A stretch of 64,000 nt of DNA from Roseomonas sp. HF4 (GCF_005222755.1 NZ_STGD01000005.1:62001-126000); one strand, 5' to 3'; counted from the first letter of the stretch, positions 8,605 through 17,021 are shown. Numbers and translations: made by a program. The notes: a model not told the origin generated them from the letters alone.

Positions 8605-9698
8605 GCGGCGCGGCACCGCGTTTCACGGTGCTGCTGCCGACGCATGACCGCGCCGACGTGCTGGGCTTCGCCGTACAGTCCGTCCTGGCGCAGACGGAGC
8701 CCGATTTCGAGTTGCTGGTGGTGGCCGATGGCTGCACCGACCGGACCGCGGAGGTGCTGGCCGGCTTCCCCGACCCGCGCCTGCGCGTCTTCGACCTCCC
8801 GAAGGCGCCGCACTTCGGATACGCCAATCGGAACGTGGCGCTGCGCGAGGCGCGCGGCCGGCTGGTCGCCTTCGCGGCGCATGACGACCTGCTGCTGCCG
8901 GACCACCTCGCGCGGATGGGGGCGCTGCTGGACGGCACTCGCGCGGCCTGGGGCTACAGCCGGCCCGCCTGGGTCTCGACCGATGGCGTGATCGTCCCCT
9001 TCGGCGTCAATCTGGGCTTCCCGGACGAGATGCAGGCCTTCCGCGAGCGCCGCAACACCATCCCCGCCGCCTGCATCGTGCATACGCGGCGGGCGCTGGA
9101 GGCCGCCGGCTTCTGGCCGGAGGACGTGCCGTCCGCCGCCGACTGGGTGCTGTGGCGGCGGATGCTCGAGGCCTCGGGCGGGCGCGCGGCCCATCTGCCC
9201 GTCCCGACCACGCTGCATTTCAGCGCCGGCTGGAAGCGGTCGCGGCACGCGGGCTCGGAGGATGTCCGGCGGCTCGTCGCCATCGCCGATTCGGCGGCCT
9301 GGTGGCCCGCGATCCTGCGCCATCCGCCGGATGGGGAGCCGGAGCAGGCGAGGCTCTGGTCCGCCCTCGAGACCGGCGGCGCCGCCTGGGTCGAAGCGCT
9401 GCGCGACGCGCTGGATGCGGTGCTCGCACGGATCGGCTGGGCGAGCGTGCATCCGCCGGGCCCGGGCGACGAGCCGACCCTCGCGGCCCTGGAGCGCCTG
9501 GCCGCCGAGCACGACGCTGCCCTCACCCGCCTTGCCGCGGAGCACGGCAGCGCCCTCGCCCGCCTTGCCGCCGATCGCAACGCGGCCGTTGCGGCACGGG
9601 ATGGCGCCGTGGCCGCGCTGGCGGCGTTGCATGCCAGCACGTCATGGCGCATCACCGCGCCGCTGCGCGCGGCCGCGCGCCTGTTCGGCCGCGGTTGA
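8601..9698 (+). CDS. Family 2 glycosyltransferase with C-terminal coiled coil
   Basis: 365 residues. The GT-A domain at the N-terminus reads FTVLLPTHDRADVLGFAVQS, then VVADGCTDRT and the nucleotide-sugar-binding AHDDLLLPDH. The C-terminal third has tandem Ala/Glu-rich heptads (LAAEHDAALTRLAAEHGSAL...), predicted coiled coil, and ends in STSWRITAPLRAAARL, a tail often seen in surface-glycan transferases. It probably adds a sugar to a surface polysaccharide or lipid acceptor. The GTG start overlaps the previous stop (GTGA), implying translational coupling with the cupin. Confidence 0.85.
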   Translation: MSGAAPRFTVLLPTHDRADVLGFAVQSVLAQTEPDFELLVVADGCTDRTAEVLAGFPDPRLRVFDLPKAPHFGYANRNVALREARGRLVAFAAHDDLLLPDHLARMGALLDGTRAAWGYSRPAWVSTDGVIVPFGVNLGFPDEMQAFRERRNTIPAACIVHTRRALEAAGFWPEDVPSAADWVLWRRMLEASGGRAAHLPVPTTLHFSAGWKRSRHAGSEDVRRLVAIADSAAWWPAILRHPPDGEPEQARLWSALETGGAAWVEALRDALDAVLARIGWASVHPPGPGDEPTLAALERLAAEHDAALTRLAAEHGSALARLAADRNAAVAARDGAVAALAALHASTSWRITAPLRAAARLFGRG

Positions 9699-9723
9699 CT
9701 TGCCAGCGTCGCCCCCCTAGAAG
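9695..9723 (+). promoter_or_regulatory. Sigma-70 promoter of rpmJ
   Basis: TTGACT at 9695-9700 (5/6 of consensus) and TAGAAG at 9718-9723 (4/6) are separated by exactly 17 bases. The -35 overlaps the stop codon of the glycosyltransferase. The leader to the rpmJ ATG would be about 15 bases and holds GAGGTAAG. Confidence 0.5.
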
Positions 9724-9744
9724 CGCGCCCTCACGAGGTAAGTC

Positions 9745-9870
9745 ATGAAGATCCGCAATTCCCTGAAGACCGCGAAGACCCGCGACAAGAACTGCGTGCT
9801 GGTTCGCCGCCGCGGCCGCGTCTACGTGATCAACAAGAAGAACCCGCGCCTGAAGGCCCGCCAGGGCTGA
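9745..9870 (+). CDS. rpmJ: 50S ribosomal protein L36
   Basis: 41 residues, starting [13 protein letters not shown] and ending [12 protein letters not shown], the typical alphaproteobacterial L36. It binds 23S rRNA in the large subunit. Only one cysteine (C17) is present, so this is the zinc-independent form lacking the CxxC...C/H ligands, which is usual for this class. It is monocistronic, with a consensus-like promoter just upstream and a hairpin terminator just downstream. Confidence 0.95.
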   Translation: MKIRNSLKTAKTRDKNCVLVRRRGRVYVINKKNPRLKARQG

Positions 9871-9897
9871 ACCGCGCCGCCGTTCCCGGGCTGCGAG

Positions 9898-9916
9898 AGG
9901 GGGGCTCGGCCCCCCT
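9898..9916. terminator. Terminator hairpin after rpmJ
   Basis: An A-G6-C stem pairs with G-C6-T across a three-base TCG loop. It lies between the convergent rpmJ and the secreted-protein gene, 18 bases from the latter's stop, so it can serve both. Confidence 0.55.
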
Positions 9917-9934
9917 TCCCATGTCCGGGCGGCG

Positions 9935-10321
9935 TCACTTGCGGACCTGGCCGCCGCCGGTGCCTGCGGGCGTCAGCACCTCGGTGCCGATGCCGCCGCC
10001 CTGGCCCTGCGTCCAGGTGCCCTGCAAACTGCCGTCGGCCTGAACGGCATAGGCGACGGCACCGATCTCGCGGCCGATCACATAGCCTACGACCAGCAGC
10101 GGGCCCTCCGGGATCAGGAACCCCACCCCCTCGGCGGTGTCGTTGCCGACCCGCCATGTGACGCGCCATGTGTTGGTTCCGGTGGGCTGCAGCACCGCCA
10201 TGCCCTGGTAGCGCTGTCCCCCCGGGGCCTCGCCCTGGACCCCGTAGGTGCCGGCCTGCTGCCCCAGGGCCGGGGCAGCAAGCGCGGCCAGCAGGGCCGC
10301 AGCCGGAAGCAGGCATCGCAT
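9935..10321 (-). CDS. Small secreted protein of unknown function
   Basis: 128 residues. A signal peptide covers residues 1-20 (MRCLLPAAALLAALAAPALG), with cleavage likely before QQAG. The mature part is Gly/Thr-rich with beta-strand-like alternation (YQGMAVLQPTG, NTWRVTWRVG, VGYVIGREIGAVAYAVQ), resembling small lipocalin-like or fibronectin-binding-like periplasmic proteins. No family could be named. The ATG at 10321 was chosen because the signal peptide begins there; a longer frame to 10381 adds a non-hydrophobic stretch. It is divergent from glcD. Confidence 0.7.
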   Translation of the reverse strand: MRCLLPAAALLAALAAPALGQQAGTYGVQGEAPGGQRYQGMAVLQPTGTNTWRVTWRVGNDTAEGVGFLIPEGPLLVVGYVIGREIGAVAYAVQADGSLQGTWTQGQGGGIGTEVLTPAGTGGGQVRK

Positions 10322-10437
10322 GGGTCTCGCTCCGTCGATGGTAGCGTCGGAAGACTGCGCCTGCCCGGGCCACGGAGGCAATGCTTGCCCCGGCCGCGGG
10401 CGATGCGCATCTTCCGGGCATCGAGAGGAACGCCGCC

Positions 10438-11883
10438 GTGATCGCGCTGCCCGCCCCCAAGCCCGAGATCCTCGCCCGCCGGGACGATATCGTCGCGGCC
10501 CTCCGGACCATCGTGCCGGGGGACGGCGTCATCGGCGACGCGACGCGCCTCAAGCCCTACGAGACCGACGGCCTCGCCGCCTACCGCCAGGTCCCGCTTG
10601 CCGTCGTCCTGCCCCGCACGACGGACGAGGTCGCCGCGATCCTGCGCTATTGCCATGAGAACGGCGTGCGGGTCGTCCCGCGCGGCGCCGGCACGTCGCT
10701 GTCGGGCGGCGCGCTGCCGCTGGCCGATGCCGTCGTGATCGGGCTGATGCGCATGAATCGCATCCTGGAGATCGACCTCGACGACCGCTTCGCCGTGGTC
10801 GAGGCCGGCGTCACCAACATCGGCATCACCAACGCCGTCGCGGGCGACGGCTTCTTCTACGCGCCCGATCCCTCGTCGCAGCTCGCCTGCATGATCGGCG
10901 GCAACGTGATGATGAATTCCGGCGGCGCGCATTGCCTGAAATACGGCGTCACCGCGAACAACCTGCTCGGCGTGAAGTTCGTCACGATCGAGGGCGAGGT
11001 CATCGACATCGGCGGCACCCATCTCGATGCCGCGGGCTACGACTGGCTCGGGCTCATCACCGGCAGCGAGGGGCAGCTCGGCCTGGTCACCGAAGTGACG
11101 GTGCGCATCCTGCGCGGACCGGAAGGCGCGCGCGCCATGCTCGCCGCCTTCAAGGGCACCGAGATCGCGGGGGCGGCGGTCGACGCCATCATCGGATCCG
11201 GCATCATCCCCGTGGCGCTCGAATTCATGGACAAGCCCTGCATCCATGCCTGCGAGGCCTTCGCCCATGCCGGCTACCCGCTGGATGCGGAGGCGATGCT
11301 CATCATCGAGGTCGAGGGCAGCGTCGCCGAACAGGACGACCTGCTGAACCGCATCAAGGCGATCTGCGAACGCTTCGACCCGATCAGCCTGAAGGTGGCC
11401 GAGAGCCCGGAGCAGTCCCTCGCGATCTGGAAGGGCCGCAAGGGCGCCTTCGGTGCCGTGGGGCGCATCAGCCCCGACTACCTCTGCATGGACGGCACCA
11501 TCCCGACCAGCGAGCTGCCCTTCGTGCTGAAGCGCATCGGGGAGATGAGCACGCAATACGACCTCAAGGTCGCGAACGTATTCCATGCCGGCGACGGCAA
11601 CCTGCATCCGCTGATCATGTTCGACGCCAACGACCCCGACAGCTTCCGCCGCGCCGAGGCCTTCGGCGGGGACATCCTGAAGCTCTGCGTCGAGGTCGGC
11701 GGCTGTCTGACCGGGGAACACGGCGTGGGCGTCGAGAAGCGCGACCTGATGACCGTGCAGTTCACCGCGCGCGAGCTCGACCAGCAGCGCGCGATCAAGA
11801 CCGCCTTCGACCCGCAATGGCTGCTGAACCCGTCCAAGGTCTTCCCGCTGGAGGGCGCGCCGGTGCCGCTCGCCGCCGAATGA
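10438..11883 (+). CDS. glcD: Glycolate oxidase FAD-linked subunit
   Basis: 481 residues from GTG 10438. It is an FAD-linked oxidase of the PCMH type: VVPRGAGTSLSGGALP binds FAD phosphate, SQLACMIGGNVMMNSGG and GSEGQLGLVTEV follow, and the C-terminal cap ends with NVFHAGDGNLHPLI and GEHGVGVEKRDLM. It oxidises glycolate or another 2-hydroxyacid. GTG 10438 has GAGAGGAAC upstream at good spacing and the resulting N-terminus fits GlcD; an ATG at 10381 with a too-close GGAGG would give 500 residues. Its stop overlaps the glcE start (ATGA). Confidence 0.9.
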   Translation: MIALPAPKPEILARRDDIVAALRTIVPGDGVIGDATRLKPYETDGLAAYRQVPLAVVLPRTTDEVAAILRYCHENGVRVVPRGAGTSLSGGALPLADAVVIGLMRMNRILEIDLDDRFAVVEAGVTNIGITNAVAGDGFFYAPDPSSQLACMIGGNVMMNSGGAHCLKYGVTANNLLGVKFVTIEGEVIDIGGTHLDAAGYDWLGLITGSEGQLGLVTEVTVRILRGPEGARAMLAAFKGTEIAGAAVDAIIGSGIIPVALEFMDKPCIHACEAFAHAGYPLDAEAMLIIEVEGSVAEQDDLLNRIKAICERFDPISLKVAESPEQSLAIWKGRKGAFGAVGRISPDYLCMDGTIPTSELPFVLKRIGEMSTQYDLKVANVFHAGDGNLHPLIMFDANDPDSFRRAEAFGGDILKLCVEVGGCLTGEHGVGVEKRDLMTVQFTARELDQQRAIKTAFDPQWLLNPSKVFPLEGAPVPLAAE

Positions 11884-13073
11884 GCGAGGTCCTGGCGCCC
11901 GCCGACGAGGCCGGCCTCGCCGGCGCCGTCGCGGCCGCCCATGCGGCGCGCGAACCGCTCGCGGTGGAGGGCAACGGATCGAAGCGCGGCCTGCTGCGGC
12001 CCGTGCAGGCGGCGCGCACGCTGTCCACGCGCAACCTGTCGGGCATCACGCTGTATCGGCCGTCGGAGCTCGTCATCTCCGCCCGCGCCGGCACGCCGCT
12101 GCCCGAGATCGAGGCGGCGCTGGCCGAGAAGGGCCAGCACCTGATCGCCGAGCCGCCCGACACGCGGGCGATCTTCGGCACGGACCGCGCGGCCACGATC
12201 GGCGGCATCGTCGCGGCCAACCTGTCGGGCCCGCGCCGCATCGCCTGGGGGGCGATGCGCGACCACGTGCTCGGCGTTCGCTTCGTGAACGGCCAAGGGG
12301 AGGTGCTGCGGTCGGGCGGGCGGGTGCTGAAGAACGTCACCGGGCTCGATCTCTGCAAGCTGCTCGCGGGCTCCTACGGCACGCTCGGCGTCCTGACCGA
12401 GGTCACGCTCAAGGTGCTGCCGGCACCCGAGAGCCAGGCGACGATCGGCGTGCGCGTGGCGGACCTCGCGGCGGGGCTGAAGGCGCTGAGCGCGGGGCTC
12501 GGCAGCCCCTACGGCGTTTCGGGCGCGGCGCTGGTCCCGGCCGGCGCGAGCCCGGGCGGCCCGGCGCACACCGTGGCCTTCCTGCGCATCGAGGATTTCG
12601 CGCCCTCCGTCGCCTACCGCACCGCGCGCCTGGCGCAGGACCTGGCGGCGCATGGCGAGGTGCGGATGACCGATGCCGCGGAATCCCGAGCATTCTGGGC
12701 CGCGGTCCGCGATGCGCTGCCGCTCGGCGCGGCGCCGGAGGAAGCGGTCTGGCGCGTCTCCGTTCGGCCCTCGGCCGGGCCCCGGATGGTCGGGGCGGCG
12801 CAGGCGATCGGGGGCCGCGCCTTCCTCGACTGGGGCGGCGGGCTCGCCTGGGTGGCCGGACCGGCGAGCGCGGAAGCGCATGGCGCGATCGCCGCGGCGG
12901 CAGCCGCCGCGGGCGGCACCTGCACGCTGTTCCGCGCGCCCGAGGCGCTGCGCCTTTCGGTGGCGGTGCTGCCGGAGGAAGCGGCGCCGCTCGCGGCCAT
13001 CGGCCGGCGCGTGAAGGCAACGCTGGACCCGGCGGGCATCCTCAATCCCGGGCGGATGCGGGCAGGCCTGTGA
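11880..13073 (+). CDS. glcE: Glycolate oxidase FAD-binding subunit
   Basis: 397 residues, a shorter PCMH-type FAD protein with EGNGSKRGLLRP, an ATIGGIVAANLSGPRR segment and SGGRVLKNVTGLDLCK, ending LDPAGILNPGRM as GlcE does. It partners with GlcD in the membrane-associated glycolate oxidase. It overlaps glcD by four bases (ATGA). The third subunit, the iron-sulfur GlcF, is not downstream; a secreted protein of unknown function follows instead. Confidence 0.88.
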   Translation: MSEVLAPADEAGLAGAVAAAHAAREPLAVEGNGSKRGLLRPVQAARTLSTRNLSGITLYRPSELVISARAGTPLPEIEAALAEKGQHLIAEPPDTRAIFGTDRAATIGGIVAANLSGPRRIAWGAMRDHVLGVRFVNGQGEVLRSGGRVLKNVTGLDLCKLLAGSYGTLGVLTEVTLKVLPAPESQATIGVRVADLAAGLKALSAGLGSPYGVSGAALVPAGASPGGPAHTVAFLRIEDFAPSVAYRTARLAQDLAAHGEVRMTDAAESRAFWAAVRDALPLGAAPEEAVWRVSVRPSAGPRMVGAAQAIGGRAFLDWGGGLAWVAGPASAEAHGAIAAAAAAAGGTCTLFRAPEALRLSVAVLPEEAAPLAAIGRRVKATLDPAGILNPGRMRAGL

Positions 13074-13717
13074 CGCGCGGGCACGCCAACGGCCGCGCGT
13101 GCAGGGCGGCGACCGTCCTGCTGGCGCTTCTCGGGCTGTCGGCGGGTGCGGTCCCGGCCGGCGCGCGCGGGGCCGCGGACCTCATCGACATCACCACCGT
13201 CGCGGTCGAGGGCGCCAGCGCCGAGCAATGCGCCGCGCGCACCGCGCAGGTGGCGGGCCAGTCGCGCGCGCTCTCGCTCGCGGTCTCGCCGCCGCTCGAC
13301 CTCTCGGAGGGGCTGCGCACCTTCTACGACCAGGTGCTGCGCCTCGATGCCAAGGGCGAACTGCAGTCCACCGCGCAGCTCATCACGGTCTATGTCGCCG
13401 CGCATGATGCGCGCGGGGCGCCGCTGCACCGCCCCGCCGCGCCCTTCGTGCGGGTGGAGGTGGCGCGCCCGGACGGCACGCCGGCAGATGCGCCGTCCCG
13501 CATCGCCATCGCCTGGCTGTGGCTGCACCGGCTGGCGGAGGCGCGCGACCCGGCCAGCGGCCGCGTCGTGCAGCAGCCGCTGCTGCACCGCTTCGACTTC
13601 GTGGGCGAGGTGGTCACCGACTACAGCGTCTGGGGCCATGCCGTGGCGCCCTGCCGTCCCGGGCGGGACGGGGCCTGGTTCGGTGCCGTCGCGGTCTGGA
13701 CCTACCTCGCACCCTGA
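13070..13717 (+). CDS. Secreted protein of unknown function
   Basis: 215 residues starting at a GTG that overlaps the glcE stop (GTGA). An Arg-rich n-region precedes a hydrophobic core (TVLLALLGLSAGAVPAGA), indicating a signal peptide of about 33 residues. The mature domain has two cysteines (in EQCAAR and APCRPG) and several beta-strand segments. No known domain was recognised. Coupling to glcE suggests co-expression but may be a matter of compact packing. Confidence 0.7.
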   Translation: MTRGHANGRACRAATVLLALLGLSAGAVPAGARGAADLIDITTVAVEGASAEQCAARTAQVAGQSRALSLAVSPPLDLSEGLRTFYDQVLRLDAKGELQSTAQLITVYVAAHDARGAPLHRPAAPFVRVEVARPDGTPADAPSRIAIAWLWLHRLAEARDPASGRVVQQPLLHRFDFVGEVVTDYSVWGHAVAPCRPGRDGAWFGAVAVWTYLAP

Positions 13718-13749
13718 CCGGCCGGCCAATGCGCGGCAGGGCGCGGCCT

Positions 13750-13770
13750 CCCAGGAACGGCTGTCCTGGG
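13750..13770 (+). terminator. Short hairpin after the glcDE run
   Basis: CCCAGGA and TCCTGGG form a perfect seven-base stem around ACGGCTG, 33 bases after the stop of the secreted protein. There is no T-run, so it is only a weak terminator candidate. The rest of 13718-13959 holds no gene that can be supported. Confidence 0.25.
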
Positions 13771-13959
13771 CATGGGTCATCGGGACGTGCTCCGCACGGA
13801 TCTGCGCGAAGTCGACCCTGCCCTGCCGATGGAACGCGTGGCCCGGACGCCGGGGACCCTCCGGGGCACCGAGTGGCACGGCAATGCCCGGCCCTGACGG
13901 CGCCATCTTGCGCTCCGCCCGCGCCCCCTTAGGGTGCGCGCCGTTCCAGGAGGCGCATC

Positions 13960-15033
13960 ATGGCAGGCCGCAAGCACCGCATCGCCGTCATCCCCGGCGA
14001 TGGCATCGGCAAGGAAACCACGCCCGAGGGGTTGCGCGTGCTCGATGCCGCCGCGCGGCGCTTCGGGTTCGATCTCGAACTGACGCATTACGATTGGTCC
14101 TGCGAGACCTACGCCCAGACCGGCAAGATGATGCCCGACGACGGCATGGACCGGCTGCGCGACAGCGACAGCATCTTCCTCGGTGCCGTGGGCTGGCCGG
14201 GGGTGCCGGACCATGTCTCGCTGTGGGGCCTGCTGATCCCGATCCGGCGGCAGTTCGACCAGTATGTCAGCCTGCGCCCGTGCAAGCTGCTGCCCGGGTC
14301 GAAGTCGCCGCTCGCCGGCCGCGGGCCGGAGGACATCGACTTCTACGTGGTGCGCGAGAATACCGAGGGCGAGTATTCCTCCATCGGCGGCAAGATGTTC
14401 CCCGGCACCGACCGGGAATTCGTCTCCCAGCAGACCGTGCTCACGCGCATCGGCTGCGACCGGATCATGAAATACGCCTTCGAACTGGCCATGACGCGCA
14501 AGCGGCGGAAGGTGACCTCCGCCACCAAGTCCAACGGCATAACCTTCACCATGCCCTATTGGGACGAGCGCTTCGCGGAGATGGCAAAGCACTACCCCGA
14601 GGTCACGACGGACCAGTTCCACATCGACATCCTCTGCGCGCATTTCGTGCAGCACCCGGACTGGTTCGACGTGGTGGTGGGCTCGAACCTGTTCGGCGAT
14701 ATCCTGTCGGACCTGGGGCCGGCGGTGGCGGGATCGATCGGCATCGCGGCGAGCGCCAACATCAACCCCGAGAAGACCGCGCCCAGCATGTTCGAACCGG
14801 TGCACGGTTCGGCGCCCGACATCGCAGGCAAGTGGATCGCGAATCCCATCGGGCAGATCTGGTCGGGCGCGATGATGCTCGAGCACCTGGGGGAAAAAGC
14901 GGCGGCGGACTGCATCGTCGCCACCATCGAGCGTCTGCTGGCGGAAGGCGGCCCGCGCACGCGCGACATGGGCGGGCAGGCGGGGACGGTCGATGTGGGA
15001 AAGGCGATCGCCGAGGCCGTGGCGAAGGCGTGA
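13960..15033 (+). CDS. Tartrate dehydrogenase / decarboxylase (isopropylmalate dehydrogenase family)
   Basis: 357 residues of the beta-decarboxylating dehydrogenase family: AVIPGDGIGKE at the N-terminus, the substrate-binding segment VSLRPCKLLPG, VRENTEGEYSSIGG, NLFGDILSDLGPAVAGSIG for metal and substrate, and FEPVHGSAPDIAGK for NAD. The SLRPCKLLPG wording is characteristic of tartrate dehydrogenases rather than LeuB. It oxidises tartrate or D-malate using NAD and a divalent metal. GGAGGCGC precedes the ATG. It stands alone and is followed by a long hairpin. Confidence 0.88.
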   Translation: MAGRKHRIAVIPGDGIGKETTPEGLRVLDAAARRFGFDLELTHYDWSCETYAQTGKMMPDDGMDRLRDSDSIFLGAVGWPGVPDHVSLWGLLIPIRRQFDQYVSLRPCKLLPGSKSPLAGRGPEDIDFYVVRENTEGEYSSIGGKMFPGTDREFVSQQTVLTRIGCDRIMKYAFELAMTRKRRKVTSATKSNGITFTMPYWDERFAEMAKHYPEVTTDQFHIDILCAHFVQHPDWFDVVVGSNLFGDILSDLGPAVAGSIGIAASANINPEKTAPSMFEPVHGSAPDIAGKWIANPIGQIWSGAMMLEHLGEKAAADCIVATIERLLAEGGPRTRDMGGQAGTVDVGKAIAEAVAKA

Positions 15034-15040
15034 CCGGGCC

Positions 15041-15070
15041 ACGACACTTGAACGCGGGTTCAGGTGTCGT
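15041..15070 (+). terminator. Terminator hairpin after tartrate dehydrogenase
   Basis: ACGACACTTGAAC (15041-15053) pairs with GTTCAGGTGTCGT (15058-15070): 13 base pairs with one G-U, and a GCGG loop. It begins eight bases after the stop. It is palindromic enough to be an operator for the next gene instead. Confidence 0.5.
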
Positions 15071-15085
15071 TACCCTACCCATGAT

Positions 15086-15102
15086 TTGCGAGTGATTCGC
15101 AA
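15086..15102 (+). promoter_or_regulatory. Fur-like 7-1-7 palindrome upstream of the 79-residue protein
   Basis: TTGCGA-GTGAT-TCGCAA is a perfect six-base inverted repeat. Read as 7-1-7 it is TGCGAGT-G-ATTCGCA with one mismatch, the layout of Fur/Mur-type operators. It sits 24 bases before the ATG at 15126. The regulator is not identified. Confidence 0.35.
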
Positions 15103-15125
15103 TTGAGGCCTCGGAGGGTGCGGCC

Positions 15126-15365
15126 ATGGGCCGGGATTTCAGCCACATCGCGCGCCGCTGCGAACGCGCCGTTGTGACCGCCTATCGCGAATTGCGGGAA
15201 CAGGGCACCGGGGATTTCAGCGCCTTCGGCGCCTGCACGGCGCTCTACCGGATCCATCATCCGGAGGCCTCCGCCAGCGAGGCGCGGCGCCTGGTGGCGG
15301 AATGGCTGGACCATCACATCGTGCGTGGCGAAACCGGCCCGACCGACGGGTGCCGCTGCGACTGA
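15126..15365 (+). CDS. Small conserved-looking protein of unknown function
   Basis: 79 residues, predicted mostly helical, with no signal peptide or membrane segment. It contains an RELREQGTGDFSAF stretch, a HHPEASASEARRLVAEW helix and a C-terminal GCRCD. A GGAGGG ribosome site lies eight bases before the ATG, and a palindrome and a long hairpin lie upstream, which argues that it is a real regulated gene. No family was recognised. Confidence 0.6.
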   Translation: MGRDFSHIARRCERAVVTAYRELREQGTGDFSAFGACTALYRIHHPEASASEARRLVAEWLDHHIVRGETGPTDGCRCD

Positions 15366-15491
15366 GCAGGCGTGGCCGCGCCATGACGTGAAGCGCTTCA
15401 TGCCTCGTGGCCGGCTCGCCTATCCAGATGCAGGATCGCACCCTATTGTTCCGCTCTCGTTTCCTACAATTCGAACAAGGTCGAGGGCGAT

Positions 15492-16184
15492 ATGTCGCAC
15501 ATCACGGTCAAGCACACCGCGGAAGCCGCCAAGGCAATCTACAAGAACAATGATTTCCCGGGCGGCGTTCAACTTGGCGGCTTCTTCGACCCGAAGAACG
15601 ACGACCGCCTCGGGTGGAAGACCGACAAGAAGACGGGCGACATAAAGGATGGCGGGGGCGGCTCGGCCGGCTTCTACCGCTTCAGCAACGGCGCGGACCA
15701 GTACATCCTGAGCTTCCGCGGATCCAAGGGCGCCAAGGACTGGAAGGTCGACGACGTCCAGATCGGGATGAACACCGAGGTCGACCGCGCGCATGACTGC
15801 ATCGAGTACGCCAGGAGCATGAAGGCGGCCTACCCCAGGGCCTTCATCATGGTGACCGGGCATTCCCTGGGTGGGTTCCTCGCGCAGGTTGTAGGCGTGG
15901 TCTGCGACATGCCGTTCATCACCTACAATGCGCCGCCGGCGGGGCGCGCCCTGGCGAACACTCCTGCGGCCCACCGCTTCAAGAAGGGGGTCAACCTGCG
16001 GGTCAACTGGGACCCCGTGAGCCGCGCCCCCGGGCGGCATATCGGCCCGCTCATCACGCTGCCGCATGTCGGCATGAACATCCTGAACGCGCACATGAGC
16101 GACTCGTTCATGAAGGCGGTCGACCGGGCGGCGTTCCGCGACAATGTCGCCATGGCCTGGATCACGCGCCAGAACATGGGCTGA
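15492..16184 (+). CDS. Lipase class 3-like alpha/beta hydrolase
   Basis: 230 residues with the nucleophile elbow GHSLGG at 123-128 (Ser125), preceded by YILSFRGSKGAKDW, the oxyanion-side pattern of class 3 lipases. NWDPVSR may supply the acid and one of the late histidines (HVGMN or NAHMS) the base. It would hydrolyse an ester such as an acylglycerol or phospholipid. There is no signal peptide, so it is cytoplasmic or exported by a non-Sec route. The gene looks somewhat less GC-rich than its neighbours. GAGGGCGAT precedes the ATG, and TACAAT at 15465-15470 could be its -10. No immunity partner is adjacent. Confidence 0.75.
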   Translation: MSHITVKHTAEAAKAIYKNNDFPGGVQLGGFFDPKNDDRLGWKTDKKTGDIKDGGGGSAGFYRFSNGADQYILSFRGSKGAKDWKVDDVQIGMNTEVDRAHDCIEYARSMKAAYPRAFIMVTGHSLGGFLAQVVGVVCDMPFITYNAPPAGRALANTPAAHRFKKGVNLRVNWDPVSRAPGRHIGPLITLPHVGMNILNAHMSDSFMKAVDRAAFRDNVAMAWITRQNMG

Positions 16185-16261
16185 CAGCGGCGTGCGCGGA
16201 CCTGTCGTAAGCCGCGCAGGCGCATCGCCGGCGATGGCAAGGCGAGGCCGGCTGCACGAGA

Positions 16262-16301
16262 GCAATATCCGGTCAGATGGAATCATCTGATCGCATATTG
16301 C
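16262..16301. terminator. Long A+T-rich hairpin between convergent genes
   Basis: GCAATAT (16262-16268) pairs with ATATTGC (16295-16301), and TCAGATG (16273-16279) with CATCTGA (16284-16290). CCGG/TCGC between them pairs except for one mismatch and one G-U. The loop is GAAT. It is an 18-pair stem between the lipase gene and the convergent racemase gene. Confidence 0.55.
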
Positions 16302-16313
16302 CCTCGAACGCCC

Positions 16314-17021
16314 TCAGCCCGCCGGCTTGGCCCAGGCGACGGCGGCCCGCGCCAGCGCATCGATCGTGTCCGCCACGGGAAAGGGCAGCGCGGGGCCGGC
16401 CGCGATGCCGAGCGGGATCTCGGTGCAGCCGAGCACGACGGCGCGGGCGCCGCGCGCCATCAGCCGCGCCGCGCTCTCCGCGAGCGGTGCGTAGGCCTCC
16501 GCCACGCGGTTCGCCTTCACGCGGTCGATGGCCGGCATCACGATGCGGTCCATCTCCGCCTCCTCCGGCACGAGGCAGTCGTAGCCGCGGCCTTCGAGCC
16601 TTTCCTGATAGAGACGCATCGCCAGCGTGCCCTTGGTCGCCAGAAGGCCGATCCGCCCGGCGCCGACGCCAAGCCGCAGCAGGTCGTCCGCCGCCGCCTC
16701 GACGATGTGCAGGATCGGCAGGCGCGTCGCGCCCTGCATGGCGTCGAACCAGCCATGGGCGGTATTGCACGGGATGGCGACGGCCCCGCAGCCCGCGGCC
16801 TCCAGCCCCCGGATGCCACGCATCAGCCAGGGCAGCGGGTCCTCCCCGCCCGCCAGGCGCGCGGCCGTGCGGTCCGGCACGCGGGGGTCGGACCAGAGGA
16901 TCGCTGGGATGTGCTCCTGATCCCGCGCGGCGGGCGTCAGCAGCGTCAGGCGCTGCATGAAGGTGGCGCCCGCCAGCGGCCCCATGCCGCCCAGCACGCC
17001 GAGCATCCGCGGCCCGCTCAT
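16314..17021 (-). CDS. Aspartate/glutamate racemase family protein
   Basis: 235 residues of the cofactor-independent Asp/Glu racemase fold: MLGVLGGMGPLAGATF at the start and the two catalytic-cysteine motifs PCNTAH (first half) and LGCTEIPL (second half), both intact. It interconverts L- and D-amino acids, probably aspartate. Its start overlaps the stop of the upstream TauE-type permease (ATGA), so the two are translationally coupled. Confidence 0.9.
   Translation of the reverse strand: MSGPRMLGVLGGMGPLAGATFMQRLTLLTPAARDQEHIPAILWSDPRVPDRTAARLAGGEDPLPWLMRGIRGLEAAGCGAVAIPCNTAHGWFDAMQGATRLPILHIVEAAADDLLRLGVGAGRIGLLATKGTLAMRLYQERLEGRGYDCLVPEEAEMDRIVMPAIDRVKANRVAEAYAPLAESAARLMARGARAVVLGCTEIPLGIAAGPALPFPVADTIDALARAAVAWAKPAG

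Noticed and set aside
13718-13959. Possible small gene between the secreted protein and tartrate dehydrogenase
   Set aside because: Open stretches here lack a ribosome site and domain, and continue frames of neighbouring genes; only a weak hairpin could be supported.
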